Shown: in pieces, positions 47,401 through 59,668 of the stretch | How the letters are laid out: every line of letters begins with the position of its first letter | How positions within the stretch are numbered: the first letter of the stretch is position 1 | Source: Chromobotia macracanthus | Taxonomy: Eukaryota; Chordata; Actinopteri; Cypriniformes; Botiidae | Assembly: GCA_036877525.1 (NCBI GenBank) | Contig: JAZGTH010000008.1 | Location: 10,446,001-10,510,000, forward strand | Length of the DNA: 64,000 bases | Direction: 5' to 3' | Made by a program: the position numbers and the translations under genes | Notes under the pieces: generated by a model | Told to the model about the DNA's origin: nothing | Seen by the model: the letters and a program-made list of their open reading frames with translations, nothing else | The model's database searches: none

Positions 47401-50400
47401 ATGCATTCTCAGAAAGACTCAAGCAGTAATGACTCTCCCCATTAAGAGCTGTTGCTATAGGGTCCTGCAATTTCAGTGCTTCTATTAAACTTGTTCCTAT
47501 TAAAACAACCATTAGAAGAAAACAATTATAGAATAAACGGCCATCTGCACAACTGATCATTTGTGCAGATGTCATTGTGCAGTTGTCATTTTGACCCTTT
47601 CAGTTTGTGCATTGCATTTGTGATGTATACAAAAATAGCATTTAATAGCTATGCACACACACAATAGCTTGTACACCTATATGCTCAGATATATAGTTAA
47701 GCCCTCAAACCAAGATGTGTGAAAAAATTAGCTTTGTGTGAAACAGCGTATAGCATGGACAAACCTTGGTTACCCTGTTGTAGATAACAACCGTGTTTAT
47801 TATAAATTTTGATCCATTAAAGTTTATCTTATCCTGATTCCTAAATATTTAGAAACCACAAGACCTTCTGGAGAAATTTTGGCTCACTGCTCTTACTCAG
47901 GAAGACCACAACACTAATGTTAGACAACTTTGTTCCACTGTCCTTGGTTGTTAAATGTGCTAAGAAAAACCCTTGAAAATCTCTTTTCGGGCACAGGTGC
48001 TGAAGGCAATGATCTTTAATCACTGAGCTGTGTGATGTTCCATTTAGGAACAATTTTCTGAAACATACCCTGCTGGTTATGAAGTTGAAGTTATTAAGGT
48101 AAGGAATTGCATGCACCAGTAAGGAACTGCATGCACAGAAAATGGCCAAATATGGGAAACCTTACAAAAGGCTTCATAAAGAAATAAAGACAAAGATGAA
48201 ATGTGGTTTATAGCCCAAGGTTCAGAGGTTTTTATCAGCATAACTAGTATAAACTTAAACCAACCTTAATCTGCTGCTATACTGCATTTCATAAACACTG
48301 GAAAAATCAAGTGTAGTAGACGATTTTTCTTTCAGCCCAGCAACAAAAGCTACAAGAAAAATCAACCTGCTTTTACATTGCCTGATCCATCAGTAACTCT
48401 TCAGAGGAATGAAAGAGAAATGAAATTTCCATGTCAAAAAATCAAAGGAACATTTTAATGGAAATTACAAAGTCAAACATTACAGATTTGAACAAACCCC
48501 TGGTCCCAAATACTTCAACTTTGGCACACAGCTTGTCACACAGGTTGTGCTACATACATGTGTGATACCTCAAATTGAATTGTGGTTTGTGGAGGAGACG
48601 TGTGATATTACATTTCAAAGTAGCATTCTGACTTTTCAAAGGAAAAAACACCAACAATATAGGAACTGGCGCCTTACAATTGAGAAAACATTTCGATATA
48701 TTGTTATAGCAAATACAGGACACGTTTTTGACTCTAACTAATACAAGCAAAATAAAGAGTCTGTTTTTGATGTCCCTCTGAGAGCAGGCAAATTAAACCA
48801 GATCAGAGCTCATTACAAATAATAATAATGTTTATGACGTAAGTTACTGATATTTGAGCATGATGTATACACACACAGACACACACAGCCCCCAGAAGCA
48901 TAATTTTCTCTTTCATTTCCTTTTTTTTCACATTCTGTTGTTTTTTTGCACTTTTCTGTGCCCTGAAACCCTTTCATGTAGCTGTGAGGTCACATATTGC
49001 CTGTCTGCACAATGGCATGCAGTGTCTGGCTGTGACAGGCAGACCTGTGTAAGCATTTATAGCTCTGCAGCTGGGGAATGCTGTGTATATATGCCTGCAC
49101 TGAGAGCTTTACCATGAAATTGAATCTCTATGGGAAGCATAATCTTAAACACCATCAGAGAAAAGGAGGTCAGTCTTCTGTCAAAACTCTCTTTCGTACA
49201 GTTTGGGATTTGATGCTTCCAAATTCAAAACTCATTACTGGAAAAAGTGGATAATAGCCACAACCAATCAATTCTTTTCACAATTTAAGTTCAGAATAAA
49301 ATAATTATGATTACTGTTGGCATTCTTTCAAACCCAAGACTGGCATTTATTCTAGTAACACTGCGACAAACAGAATCAATTTTGTTGTGGGCTATTAACG
49401 TAATCAATTTATTTTAAAGCAAAATATAATGGTATGGAAAACTAAATGTATGTGTTTGTATGTCTCCACGTCACATGCTCATTTCAAAGTAAACCTTTAA
49501 TAAACCGATTCTCCACTGCTCCACTGCCATTTATTGCACTGAATTTAAATACCCAAAGCATTCATTCATTCTCCTTGAGAGAAACTATGAAAAGGATTCA
49601 AAGTTTTAAATGAAATGCCATGCGAGTCAACAGAGGTTAAACACCCTCGCCGTGCCTTCAAATGAAATTGAATTTATTCATGGACTGCCAAATCTCAACA
49701 GCAAAGTCACTGACAAGCTCACACTAATTTAATTTCATGGAGCATCTTTTCTTTCCAAATGAACATCACTGATGAGTCAGCCTGCTTTTATTTCTTATTT
49801 CTTATTTCCTGTAGTTAAAACACACTCTTTCATTTAAATGTGGGTAAATGCTTTTTATGTAATTGCTTTTAAGTTGATTTGACAAACAGAGTATAATAAT
49901 TGCACACAATTAATTTTGTGAGCTGTATGGTACACTATTTACCAATTATTTCAAAAAGACAGTGGAAAATCTTAAAAGTCACTATGAAATCAAAATATAC
50001 TATGCTTATTTTTAATGGAATGTTGCAGTGTTTATTATAAATGATCTGATCTGTGCACATCTTTTTTATTAATTCAAAAACATGAACCTCCCTTTACCTC
50101 AAAACATGATAAAGTATATATCCTATATATCCTTCCAACTTTCAATGATCCAATCAATTTCCGAAGATTGAAACCAAGTTCCGCCCCTACATCTTTCATC
50201 GTTCCAGAAGTCGTTTTACTCGGATATGCGTCACCATAAGGAAGAGAAGATACATGCTGACTTTAAACTTAATTTCGTTTTTCTGACATTATAACAGGAT
50301 CTCAAGGAAAATGTAGATAAACAATAAAAACATATCTAACATGACAGTTTTTTAAATTTGTGATTGATTGAACTCTGTCATGCACCTAATAAACATACAG

Positions 50401-50760
50401 TTCTTCTGTACCTCCAAAATCAGTGACAAAGATGCCTGAAGGGGCAAGAGGGGCAGATGTCATGCGTGAAGAGATCATCTCAATGTACCGCTTGAATGTG
50501 CTGAAGTACATGCTCAGATCACGGCTCATAGGCCATCAGATAGCTGCACTGTGATCCGGAATCACTTCCTGAATATTCATGAGGCACAGCTGGGAAGCCC
50601 ATAGAAACACCTGCGCACAGATGAGAGGTGGTGATCTCCAGAGATTACATAAGAGTCATATTGACGGAAAGATCTGCAGTCCCTAAACAGAGAGACGAAT
50701 GCAACGCTAAAACGAGTGTGGTACATTTACAATAGGGGCTGTATTTTTACGATTCTGCAA
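44421..50760. other. Gene-poor DNA between grpr and vegfd
   Basis: AT-rich sequence without recognised genes. It contains an (AAT)n run at about 44566-44584. On the minus strand at about 50430-50530 there is an open stretch (YIEMISSRMTSAPLAPSGIF) ending at a possible donor gag|gtacag. It was not recognised and has no partner exon. Confidence 0.45.
46074..46289. mobile_element. Family A element, internally shortened
   Basis: Both ends are intact (tacccagctaacagggaac and aaaattgttagctgggtg) but the interior is only about 215 bp, roughly two thirds of the full copies. Confidence 0.8.
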
Positions 50761-51130
50761 GTGAAGAAACGTGACTGTACATTTTACTGCAAAGTAATGC
50801 ATAAAGGTCAAGCTATCTGGGGCGACTTCCGAGAGTTTTACACTCCAGGGGGCAACAACTGCGTGACCTTCAGCGGTAATGGACAAAGCCTGGAGGATAC
50901 AGGCTGTTCTTTGTCAACGATGAGCTTGAGGAGATGAATTGGTTTCTGAGTGAAAATGTCAGGAATGGCAGGTTGAGTCTATCTGCGGAATATATGTGGA
51001 AAATCCATTTAGGGAAGAAAACTTCCACTCCCACACGCTGCAGTTTTTGTTCACCTATCTATCAGTGTGAATCTGACGTTTTCTTCTTCTGTGTAATGTA
51101 CTTGAGCGCAAGACCTGGTCTTCACTATTG
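50761..51130 (+). pseudogene. Unrecognised coding-like segment split over two frames
   Basis: A frame with fairly protein-like composition runs from about 50764, including RDCTFYCKVMHKGQAIWGDF and REFYTPGGNN, to about 50890. From about 50905 a different plus frame continues with similarly protein-like sequence (NDELEEMNWFLSENVRNGRL) to about 51000. The switch, without a GT-AG intron between, suggests a single indel in an old coding sequence, or an assembly error. I do not recognise the family. There is no poly(A) tail or long terminal repeat evident at its ends. Confidence 0.3.
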
Positions 51131-51205
51131 AAAACAACAGATGCCCTCTTCTTTTTACGTTGACATGTAAAGTGACAATTTTGTCTTTTATGTGCTACGT
51201 AAATG

Positions 51206-51258
51206 CATGGATTTAAATCCATGTGTGTGGATTTACATGGATTTAAATCCATGTAAAT
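51206..51258. repeat. Duplicated perfect palindrome
   Basis: The 28-bp stretch 51231-51258 is its own reverse complement. Its 18-bp core, catggatttaaatccatg, also occurs at 51206-51223. Two palindromes 13-15 bp apart could form hairpins or a cruciform. No element boundary was identified. Confidence 0.85.
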
Positions 51259-51643
51259 AGTGAGTTAATTGGAGTCTGCATGGTTATCTGCTATAAACAG
51301 GAAGCTAGTTAACTACACACATTAGTCAATTGAACATGCTGTACTAATAATGATCATCAATTAGCATGAACGTTTGTCAATGTTTTGTTAATGTTAGACC
51401 TGGCGTTAATGCCACAGCCATCTGATATTACAATGGTGTTTCCATGGAAACCTTACCTGAGGAAGAAAACTTCCAGCTCAACAGCATGGACATAATTGCT
51501 CTGTTTGAGAAAAAATTGTAACTTGGTGTCCAGGGATTACTGACTGCATACAGAATAGTGACCAAGCTGTTACTTTATTTTCTTCTGATTCTCCGAGAGA
51601 AAACAGCTTTACAAAGACAACATTTTTGCTAATTGCATTTGAC

Positions 51644-51782
51644 AGGTGCTTTTATCAAAAACGACTTACAGTACATTCAGATGACACATTTTAGCTGTGT
51701 GTGTGACTGTGTGTGTTCCCAGAAAATCAAACCCATACCCTTAGCACTGGTAATGCAATGCTCTACCAGTTGAGCTACAGGG
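51644..51782 (-). mobile_element. tRNA-derived SINE, minus orientation
   Basis: Reads gcatttgacaggtgctttta, aacgacttacagtacattca and ctctaccagttgagctacag, the reverse complement of the SINE family in rpgr intron 3. Confidence 0.85.
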
Positions 51783-53372
51783 ACAATGGTTATCAGGTAG
51801 CATGAAAACAGCAAATTTAGTTATAGATATTGCCTCACCTAATTATTGGTTTTCTATCATAAGATAGAAAACATGTCAATTTCACAGTTGCAGATGTATG
51901 TTAATGAGATGAGAAAGTGTTTATAAAATGAAGCAAATGCCATATACACACTGTCAAAAGTATCTCTTAAAATACAGACAGAGATTTCTCAAACTAACCT
52001 TTAAAAGAAGTAATCTGCTGTGGAAGTACAATAGTACAGTGATGATATGGTACTGCATTGTTTAAGATGAATTAAGATATTCAGTTTGTATGTATTTGTA
52101 TGAATCCTGTTAAATTTGTAATCTATCCTTAGTTCTATTCATTTGCTATATCATCCTCTATTAGTGTGAGTTCAGACAAGAAATTCATCGAAATTCCTTG
52201 TCCTCATCATCCAAATCCTCATTTTACCCGTGTGAACAGGAAAGTGGTGCAGTGTTTGTAATCGATATCACAGTCACAAGTCCGCTTATTAAATTTGGCT
52301 TTTTATTTGGTCAGCTTTTATCTCTAGTACATACAGATGCTAGCAGCATGCTCCATTTGAACACGAGTTTAAAAAGAAGCTACTGGCTATTCGTACCTTA
52401 GACTATCATCTCAATGCATGTATAGTAATCAAGTACCTCCATACATACATCATCGAGTCCTCTGGTGCCTTCAGAAAAATCTGCATCATCTAAAGGGCAG
52501 GAATTCTTCTGCCGCTGAACCATCTCAGTGGATGGAAAGACTCAATGCAGAGCCACTGTATCAGTGAACATTTTGAAAGTTCCTTGTTTATATTCCGATA
52601 TAATTTATATCTAAAATATTTATATTCAGGGAATTCCACAGACATTCTTTAGGGTGAAATGTTCAGTGCAAAAGAGACATTTACAACTTATATTTACATA
52701 TGTATTCAGAAGAGAAAAGCAGCATTGGTTGTATATTTTAGTAAGTTATCGCTGCCATGTTACGGATGAGGCACGTAAATAAATGTTAATATCAGAACTT
52801 TGATTTAAATAGAGAGATAAATAAATTAAATGTTGTTTTGCAGTCTCTGCACTTGGCACTTGCAGATTGTCAGGGCGTAACTTTTCTCTCTTGCAGCTGT
52901 GAAATGAAGGGAAGTGGAGTGTCATTGCTAAGTAATGAGGAAATGCAACAAACATGTTTAAACAGTTTCATATTTGTTGTTCATATTGTTAATACTAAAA
53001 TTCGACTTCCTGTAAGATTATGACTCCCCTGCTTCTGATTGGTTCATACACTGGGGAGGCTTCTATCGAATTGGTCTTTATTAGTAAAGCCCACTCCCAC
53101 ACTTAATCCTAATCCTAACCATTGCAGAATCAAACAGAGGAGTCGTAATTCCACTGGGAATCAATCACTACACCGGCATTCAAGAAGTTAAAATGTAAAC
53201 ACCATAATGTTCTTATTTTTGCAATTCCGCCTTGAGGTACAGAAATACAAACTGCAGCTTTAATGCCCAATTTGTTTGTTTTCTGTTTTCAAAATACATT
53301 TTTTAAAAAGCGTTGTACCTTCAGAAGGTTTGATGAATAGTGTCACGTATGATGTAATCTGTGTGTCCGTAC

Positions 53373-56300
53373 TTTAGGAATACATTCACATCGCTCTACA
53401 TCAATCTCACAGTCCTCTGCACTGATGGCGGATGGCGGCTCTGGGGAAAAAAATGCTATTGCAATAAATGTAGAAACCATAATAATAAATGTGCACGGTG
53501 TGTGCCTTGTTTGGTCTATATTGAATTAAAGTTCCTTCAACATCACAACCGAGATAAAAAGTAACCGAGGCATCTGGGCATTAGTTCAGAACAGGAAGTC
53601 CAGGAGCCAAAGTGAGTCAGCCAATACTCAATAATCAGTTCTCACTGACCTTGTTTATTAGAAGGGTATGCCACACATTGCTCTGTCATCCAGTCCCATA
53701 TTAAACCTCTGTTACATTGCCTCCTGATGTCTTCTGCTTTACTTGTTGGAATATAACTGCAACACACACAAACATTCAGTCGGACATATTAATATGCCAA
53801 AAAGCACACAGATGTGGCTGCTGTTCAGCAAGGCACATTCTGTAATTCCTGAAAAATTACAGCCACTTTTGCATCAATGGTAAAAAGCACAGCATGGGGC
53901 TGGATCTTTTAGTTCAAAGGAGTTTGATTTTACATCACAACAATATTTTGCCAATTTCTGTAACATTGCTTTGCACTCAATGTAAGCGCAGGTGGTGAGC
54001 TACCATTAGCTCACTGTAATATCTTCATCCAGCTCTGCTGGTTTGGTATTTTAAAAGGTTTTAACATGCAATACCTCATATTTATTGTCAAGGTTACACT
54101 CATTTTCCCACTAACCTAGTCTGTCAGATATGAGTCTGGAACTGACCTGTTCTTCTTGTGCTTCTCACGAACATGTCTGCGGATCAGCGTGTGTTCCTGG
54201 CACTTACACTCCGTGTGATTGGCTACTTTCACCAGCACTGGCTCAGGTCCAGATGTAAACGGGGCCAGACTCACACTCAAAATCTATGAGGAAAAGTCGA
54301 GTGGAACAGTGTGTCAAATGGAGTCAAACGGAACAGTGTGTACACATAAACACATGATAAAATATGAATCTTAGATTGAATATGGGATAAGCTTAGTGTC
54401 AAATCATCAAAGAAATGTTCTATAGATTGGGTACCAAATACGGTCTAAAAACTCTTAAAGTATATAAGTTATAGATTTTTTACATTTTCTTAGTGCTTAG
54501 CCTTCAGAAAAGGCTGTTCATCAACCTTATGAGGTCAAATAAATATTATCTGAGAGGATTATTTTCTGTTCATATTATATAAGGTTTGCAGTTTTTGCAG
54601 CTGTTACCATAATTTGTATTTGCATTTGATGTTAACATCTTTTCATGCTAGCCTAGTTTCATCTTTATCCAATATATTTAATAGCTCTCATATGGGATTT
54701 GTAATGTACTGGAAACAGTAATGTAATTAATTAACTGTATTGTAACTAAACTGCATTGTCTTGTACGTAATACCCACGCAATGCAATGAGTAGTGCTCAC
54801 AGTTTTATTGACATAAGTCATGCTCGTATTACGGCAGGTAACTCCTTCTTTGTTGCAGCAGCCGCCACACCTGAAGACGGAGACGCAGGGCGGCTTGAAG
54901 AACACAGCCGTATTCGTGCCCAGTTCTTTGGCCACGTCCACACACGTCTCTCTGGGCATACACTGTGTCTTCTGCCATTCCTCATCAATGTCTGCAGGAA
55001 AAAACAAACAAACTGCAGATTAGATGCAGATGGTGTGACTTACGCAGTGAAAGGGTTGTTGACATCACAAAAATGAAAAAAAGATCCTGTGATGAGACAT
55101 GCTATTGTATTATACTTCATCTAACACTCTGTCTTTCTGAACATTTTTATGTGATGCACTCATAATATTAATGTTTAAAAAACACAAACATAACACAACA
55201 GAACTACCAAAGTCAAAATCAGGGCGCCTGGTTGACTTGTTAACCTGGCCCAGGTTAGGATTTGCATGCAGTGAAGAATGAGCGTTTGTCTGAACCTTTC
55301 AGCATCTCTGGGCTGAATGAGGCGGCCGCGTATCGAGTGGATCTGCGGTTCTCCGGCTGGGTGGAGAAATCAAAGTGCTTCAGCTTCAGCCTGCATCGCC
55401 ACAGCTTCCAGTCCGGATACTCCGTCAACATCAGGAGCTCATCCAGACTCGCAGCTTCCCTCAGTTCCCTCTCCCACTTCTCCTGGTTTATATCCTGTGT
55501 GCAAGAAATGTGAACATGAAGAGGTTCCTTATTAAATAATTAAAACGTTTGCTCAGTGTTACAGGAACGTTCCCATTCTTAGACGCTGCTATTTGGTTAT
55601 GTCGTTCAAACATTTTGATCGGTGACGTTTTGAAAACGTTTCACTAGCTACTTAAGAATAACGTTTTTGATATATATGATAAACATTCTGCCAGCATTTT
55701 GATAACGTTGAGAGAACCTTTAGAGAACGTTAGCTCAATGTTATGAGAACCTTCCCTGTTAGGTGGGCAGCTGCTGATGTAATACTGAAAACGTGACATG
55801 AATAAGACTTATTTTAAGATTATTAAGCATTTCCTAATATAAAGCAAGGATTTTTTTTATGATGAAGATGAAGTTTTGGGAATCTCAAGGGAACATTTTC
55901 TTCCACAAGAGGGCAGCATTGTGGATCATCAGTGTTGGATCTTCGTAACGCGGTGTTGGACTTTTGTAGCTGTGTAATGAATCAATATTACACCAGGGAG
56001 AAGATGCAGCTGTTCCCAAGTAGTTCAGACACACATACGCCAGGAAAAAAGCAGAGTTGCATGAGGCCTTATGTAGATCCTTATTTTACAACCTCAGTAT
56101 AATCTGCGGAGTTTCCGCTTACAATTCCAATATTCCTGACATCATGCTGAAACTGACATGCCTGTTAAACTTTACAGCAACACTGAATCATCACAGAAAA
56201 CTCTTGAATCATCCGAAGCAGTTTAAGAGCTCTGATGACTGGACACGCAAAACCAGATTCAGTGAGATGTATGTACAATAGAAAACAAAATCTTGAACGT

Positions 56301-59300
56301 TTAAAATTTACCGTTTGTCCTGAGCTTAAATGTGATGTCACGCCATAAAGTTGTGCTCAAACTAGCTTGTGTAGCCAAACACACGCAACACCCCTTTGGC
56401 AGAAGCCCACTGTAAACAACTGGACCATATGGTCTGTTAGCTCAGTATGGACCACCTGTTTAGAAGCTCAGTGAAGACACACACAGATCCGAGGGACTGG
56501 AGTTTGGGACGCCTGCCACTGATATGAACATAAGATCATGGTTGTTTTGCAAAACATAGATTGAATAACGCTAAATTCCTAGTGACAGCTGCGCTGTAAC
56601 CTTTACAAAGTCATCAACACCCAGTGTTCCCTTCATTAAGATACAGAAGAACAAGGAGACAGAGGTTACTGAGCAGATCAAGCACAGGTGGAAAATGTTC
56701 TTTTAACTGAAATCAAATACACACACAAACAAACCTCAAAGACTCCTACCTCTCAATAAATACCACATGAGCAGGCCCACACAGAATCCGCATCCACAGA
56801 ATTCCATGACCCGTTCCATAGATTTCTACAGAACTGGAATGGCTTGTGAATTGATTTCTAAAATTCATTAATTTCTATTAACTATACAGTCTATAGACTC
56901 CATTTAACATTTTATCATGTTGAAATTCCTTCTATGAAATTTAGCAGATTCCATGCCCAAATCAAAAGATTTTATCTAGTCCTGCCTACGCGTTATTGAG
57001 AAATCACAACGTTTCTGTAATTTAAACAGACAAAAGACAGCACTGGCGTCCCAGCTAATAATTTAAGGTTGTAAGAACATGTCATGTTTCTGTTAAGTAA
57101 CAAAAACGTTAAACATTTTATTTTAAATGTTCTAGGAACGTTCAACACATCTATTTTTTAACGTTTATTAAATTATTGCTTGGTTATAGGAACGTCATTC
57201 AAACTTTTTGTTCTACAACTTTAAAATATTCTACTAACCATTTAAGAATGTTTTATATATATATGATATATAATGTTCTACTAATGTTACTGCAAGAACA
57301 ATGAGACAACTTGAGAGAATGTTAGCCAATGTTCTGAGAACGTTTCCTGTTAGCTGGGTTGGTTTTGAATGTTTACCACTCATCGGGTGTGTCCTGCAAA
57401 GATGGCATGTGAAAAAGAGAAACAGGGGCCAGAGGACTTTCAATCATGCTTTAATGAGATGGGAAAGCCACAAAGAGGGCGGAAAGTAAAACAGCCTCGG
57501 TCGGGATGGAGAGGGCTGGCACGCGATATTGAAGTCATCACCATCCTGCTGTCGTTGTGACATGAGCTCCTCTGATCCCTGCAGTATGTTCGGGTGGAGC
57601 TGTCTGCTTCCACTTAGCCACACAGACAATGCAACAACAAACAGCAAAAAAGCGTGAAAGGAGGAGGAGGGGTACACCCAGCTAACCATTTTAGGTTGTA
57701 AGAATGTTCCCCTAACTTTTCCATTTAGTAACCAAAACGCTAAAAATGTTATTTTGTTCTAGCAACATTCAAAATGTGTGTTTTCAGACTTTTTCATTGC
57801 TTTGTTATAAGAACGTTATGTCAATATTTTTTAATTCTATAACGTTTTAAAACATTCCACTAACAATTTAAGAATAACGCTTTTGATATATGATACATAA
57901 CATTAAAAACAGTTTCACTAACGTTACTGCAAGAACATTTTTCATATCTTTTGAGAGAACGTTAGCCAATGTTCTGAGAGCATTTCCTGTGAGCTGCGCA
58001 GTGGTTTAAACTAAAGGAATAGTGTAAATCTGAGCAAGACCTGCATTTTCCCTTGACAAAAGTTAATGGAGGCCCCCCTAACAAAGTATAATTGAGACAA
58101 GGGATAAAAAGACCCGAAAAAGCCTCAGGCGGCACTTAGATACCAGGCTATGTGCCACACACACAAATGCTAACACAGCCTCTTTATAAAGCATATCTGT
58201 AAAACCTAACAGAGCATCATACTATTGCGTCACTGCTTGGAACCCCTATCGTCCTGCTTACATAACCCATCATTGAAATACACACAATGAGAAGAAACAG
58301 ATGAATGATGGTAACAGCATACGTAAGTAGCTTCCTAGGAAGTAATGTTTAGCTATTCAATAAAAGTCATAAGGGCACCCTGTGTGGTTCCAACCCGGCT
58401 GATTCCAAACATTGTCATTTACAAAACCCACATCAGACAGATTCAAGCCTACCAGACAGGAAAACCATTGAATTTGCTATTAAGCAAACTGAAGCCCACA
58501 GCAGGGGCCCCTCAGGTCCCCCTTCAGTGAGTCAGCATAAAATGGCATTTCACAGGTTTACACAGGATGTGGGTTCAGAAGCAAATACGAACCCTGTATT
58601 CCACTTAAAAAAGTGTGTCAATCAAAAAAGTTATCAAGTTTCTGTATTATTTACTTAATTTATGTATTATTGAACATATCACTGGTGTACAGTCCACAGC
58701 AATATAACCTTACAACAGAGTTTGTCAAACTGTCAGAACTAGACTAGGGGCAGTACAATATGTGTCTGCGCTCTGTACACGTCATTGGTCATTGTTTGCA
58801 TCATGCAGTTATTCAGCATCTGCTTCATGTGCTCTTGTATTACAACACTTCGTTTACATTAAATTTAAAGTAGTTCAGCTTTGAAAAACGCATTTGGAAA
58901 CCCCTGCATCTTGTCGTTGTACATGACCAAGCTGTCTTTGAACACAAGAGGGCATCCAACCTAGAAAGCGTAACTATTTTACATGGCGAATTTATCTGAA
59001 TTGGTATGATGTGAATCGCACAAAAAATGTCCTATTATTAGAAAAAATCTAGCATGAAGGTCCACCCTAACTCCACCCCTAAACCTAAAAGTCATTGGGG
59101 CGAAAGCAGATTGTATGAAAACATACAAATAAGTTTGTACGAATTAATACGAATTAGCCACCAATACACTAAAATGTAAAATACTTATGAATTGCCATTA
59201 GATTACAAGGCGCATTGCATGCAGCTTAGTAAATTCATACGAGCTAGAAAATGTAAAAACATTATGAAATTTTATGCATGGGGTTATTATGGAGCATTAT

Positions 59301-59668
59301 TAATTAGGTAAATTTGCATTTAAGTTTTTTTTATATAAACACTAAATTAACACTTTCATTTAAAAAAAACTAAAGCTTTCACTGTAAATAGTGACATTAA
59401 AGCTACCGCTCAATTAGTTGTGCCATTAGGCTTCTACTATATATATATATATAAATAGGAATCTTTAAACTTTTTAAAAAACTCTTGAGTACTGCAAACA
59501 TGCATATGTCCTTGGGTTTGGTTCTTGGTCTTCTGCAGTGCATGTCTACATAAATGTTTGCAGAGGGATGCTACTCACTCTCTGGGGTCTGTAGATGTCC
59601 ACGGCCAGCATCAGTCTGATGTAAAGGAGTAACAACATGTGAAGTCCAGCACATATCTGTGTCTTCAT
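53373..59668 (-). CDS. vegfd: vegfd (figf), vascular endothelial growth factor D
   Basis: Six exons on the minus strand join in frame: 59579-59668, 55296-55494, 54801-54991, 54147-54283, 53650-53756 and 53373-53440. They give 264 residues. Exon 1 is a signal peptide (MKTQICAGLHMLLLLYIRLM). Exon 2 is the N-terminal propeptide ending RRSTRYAAASF, near the usual cleavage site. Exon 3 holds the cystine-knot core (QCMPRETCVDV, PPCVSVFRCGGCCN). Exon 4 completes it with KVANHTECKC. Exons 5-6 give short Cys motifs (QCNRGLIWDWMTEQC, CEIDVERCECIPK). Family knowledge: VEGF-D is a secreted ligand for VEGFR3 and VEGFR2 acting on lymphatic and vascular endothelium. A possible last exon at 52870-52896 adds eight residues and a stop, but is weak. 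Human VEGF-D is 354 residues with a longer Cys-rich tail. VEGF-C is less likely given the neighbour pir. Confidence 0.9.
55545..55770. mobile_element. Family A element, left end eroded, vegfd intron 1
   Basis: An AACGTT-rich body (ctacttaagaataacgtttt, gagagaacctttagagaacg) ends ccctgttaggtgggc. The left terminus is not clear. Confidence 0.65.
57051..57359. mobile_element. Family A element, near full length, vegfd intron 1
   Basis: Left end cccagctaataatttaagg, right end cctgttagctgggt. The interior includes taagtaacaaaaacgtt and ttgcttggttataggaacg. Confidence 0.85.
57676..58001. mobile_element. Family A element, near full length, vegfd intron 1
   Basis: Left end acccagctaaccattttagg, right end cctgtgagctgcg. 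It is the second copy within 700 bp, in the same orientation as the preceding one. Confidence 0.85.

Noticed and set aside
52746..52955. Minus-strand frame with CKREKLRPDN as a vegfd tail
   Set aside because: It needs a phase that the exon 6 donor does not provide, and its sequence lacks the expected Cys pattern; only the eight-residue phase 0 reading is kept as a weak candidate.
53361..53564. Plus-strand Cys-rich frame opposite vegfd exon 6
   Set aside because: It overlaps the antisense of a vegfd exon with a good acceptor and correct phase, and has no splice or start support of its own.
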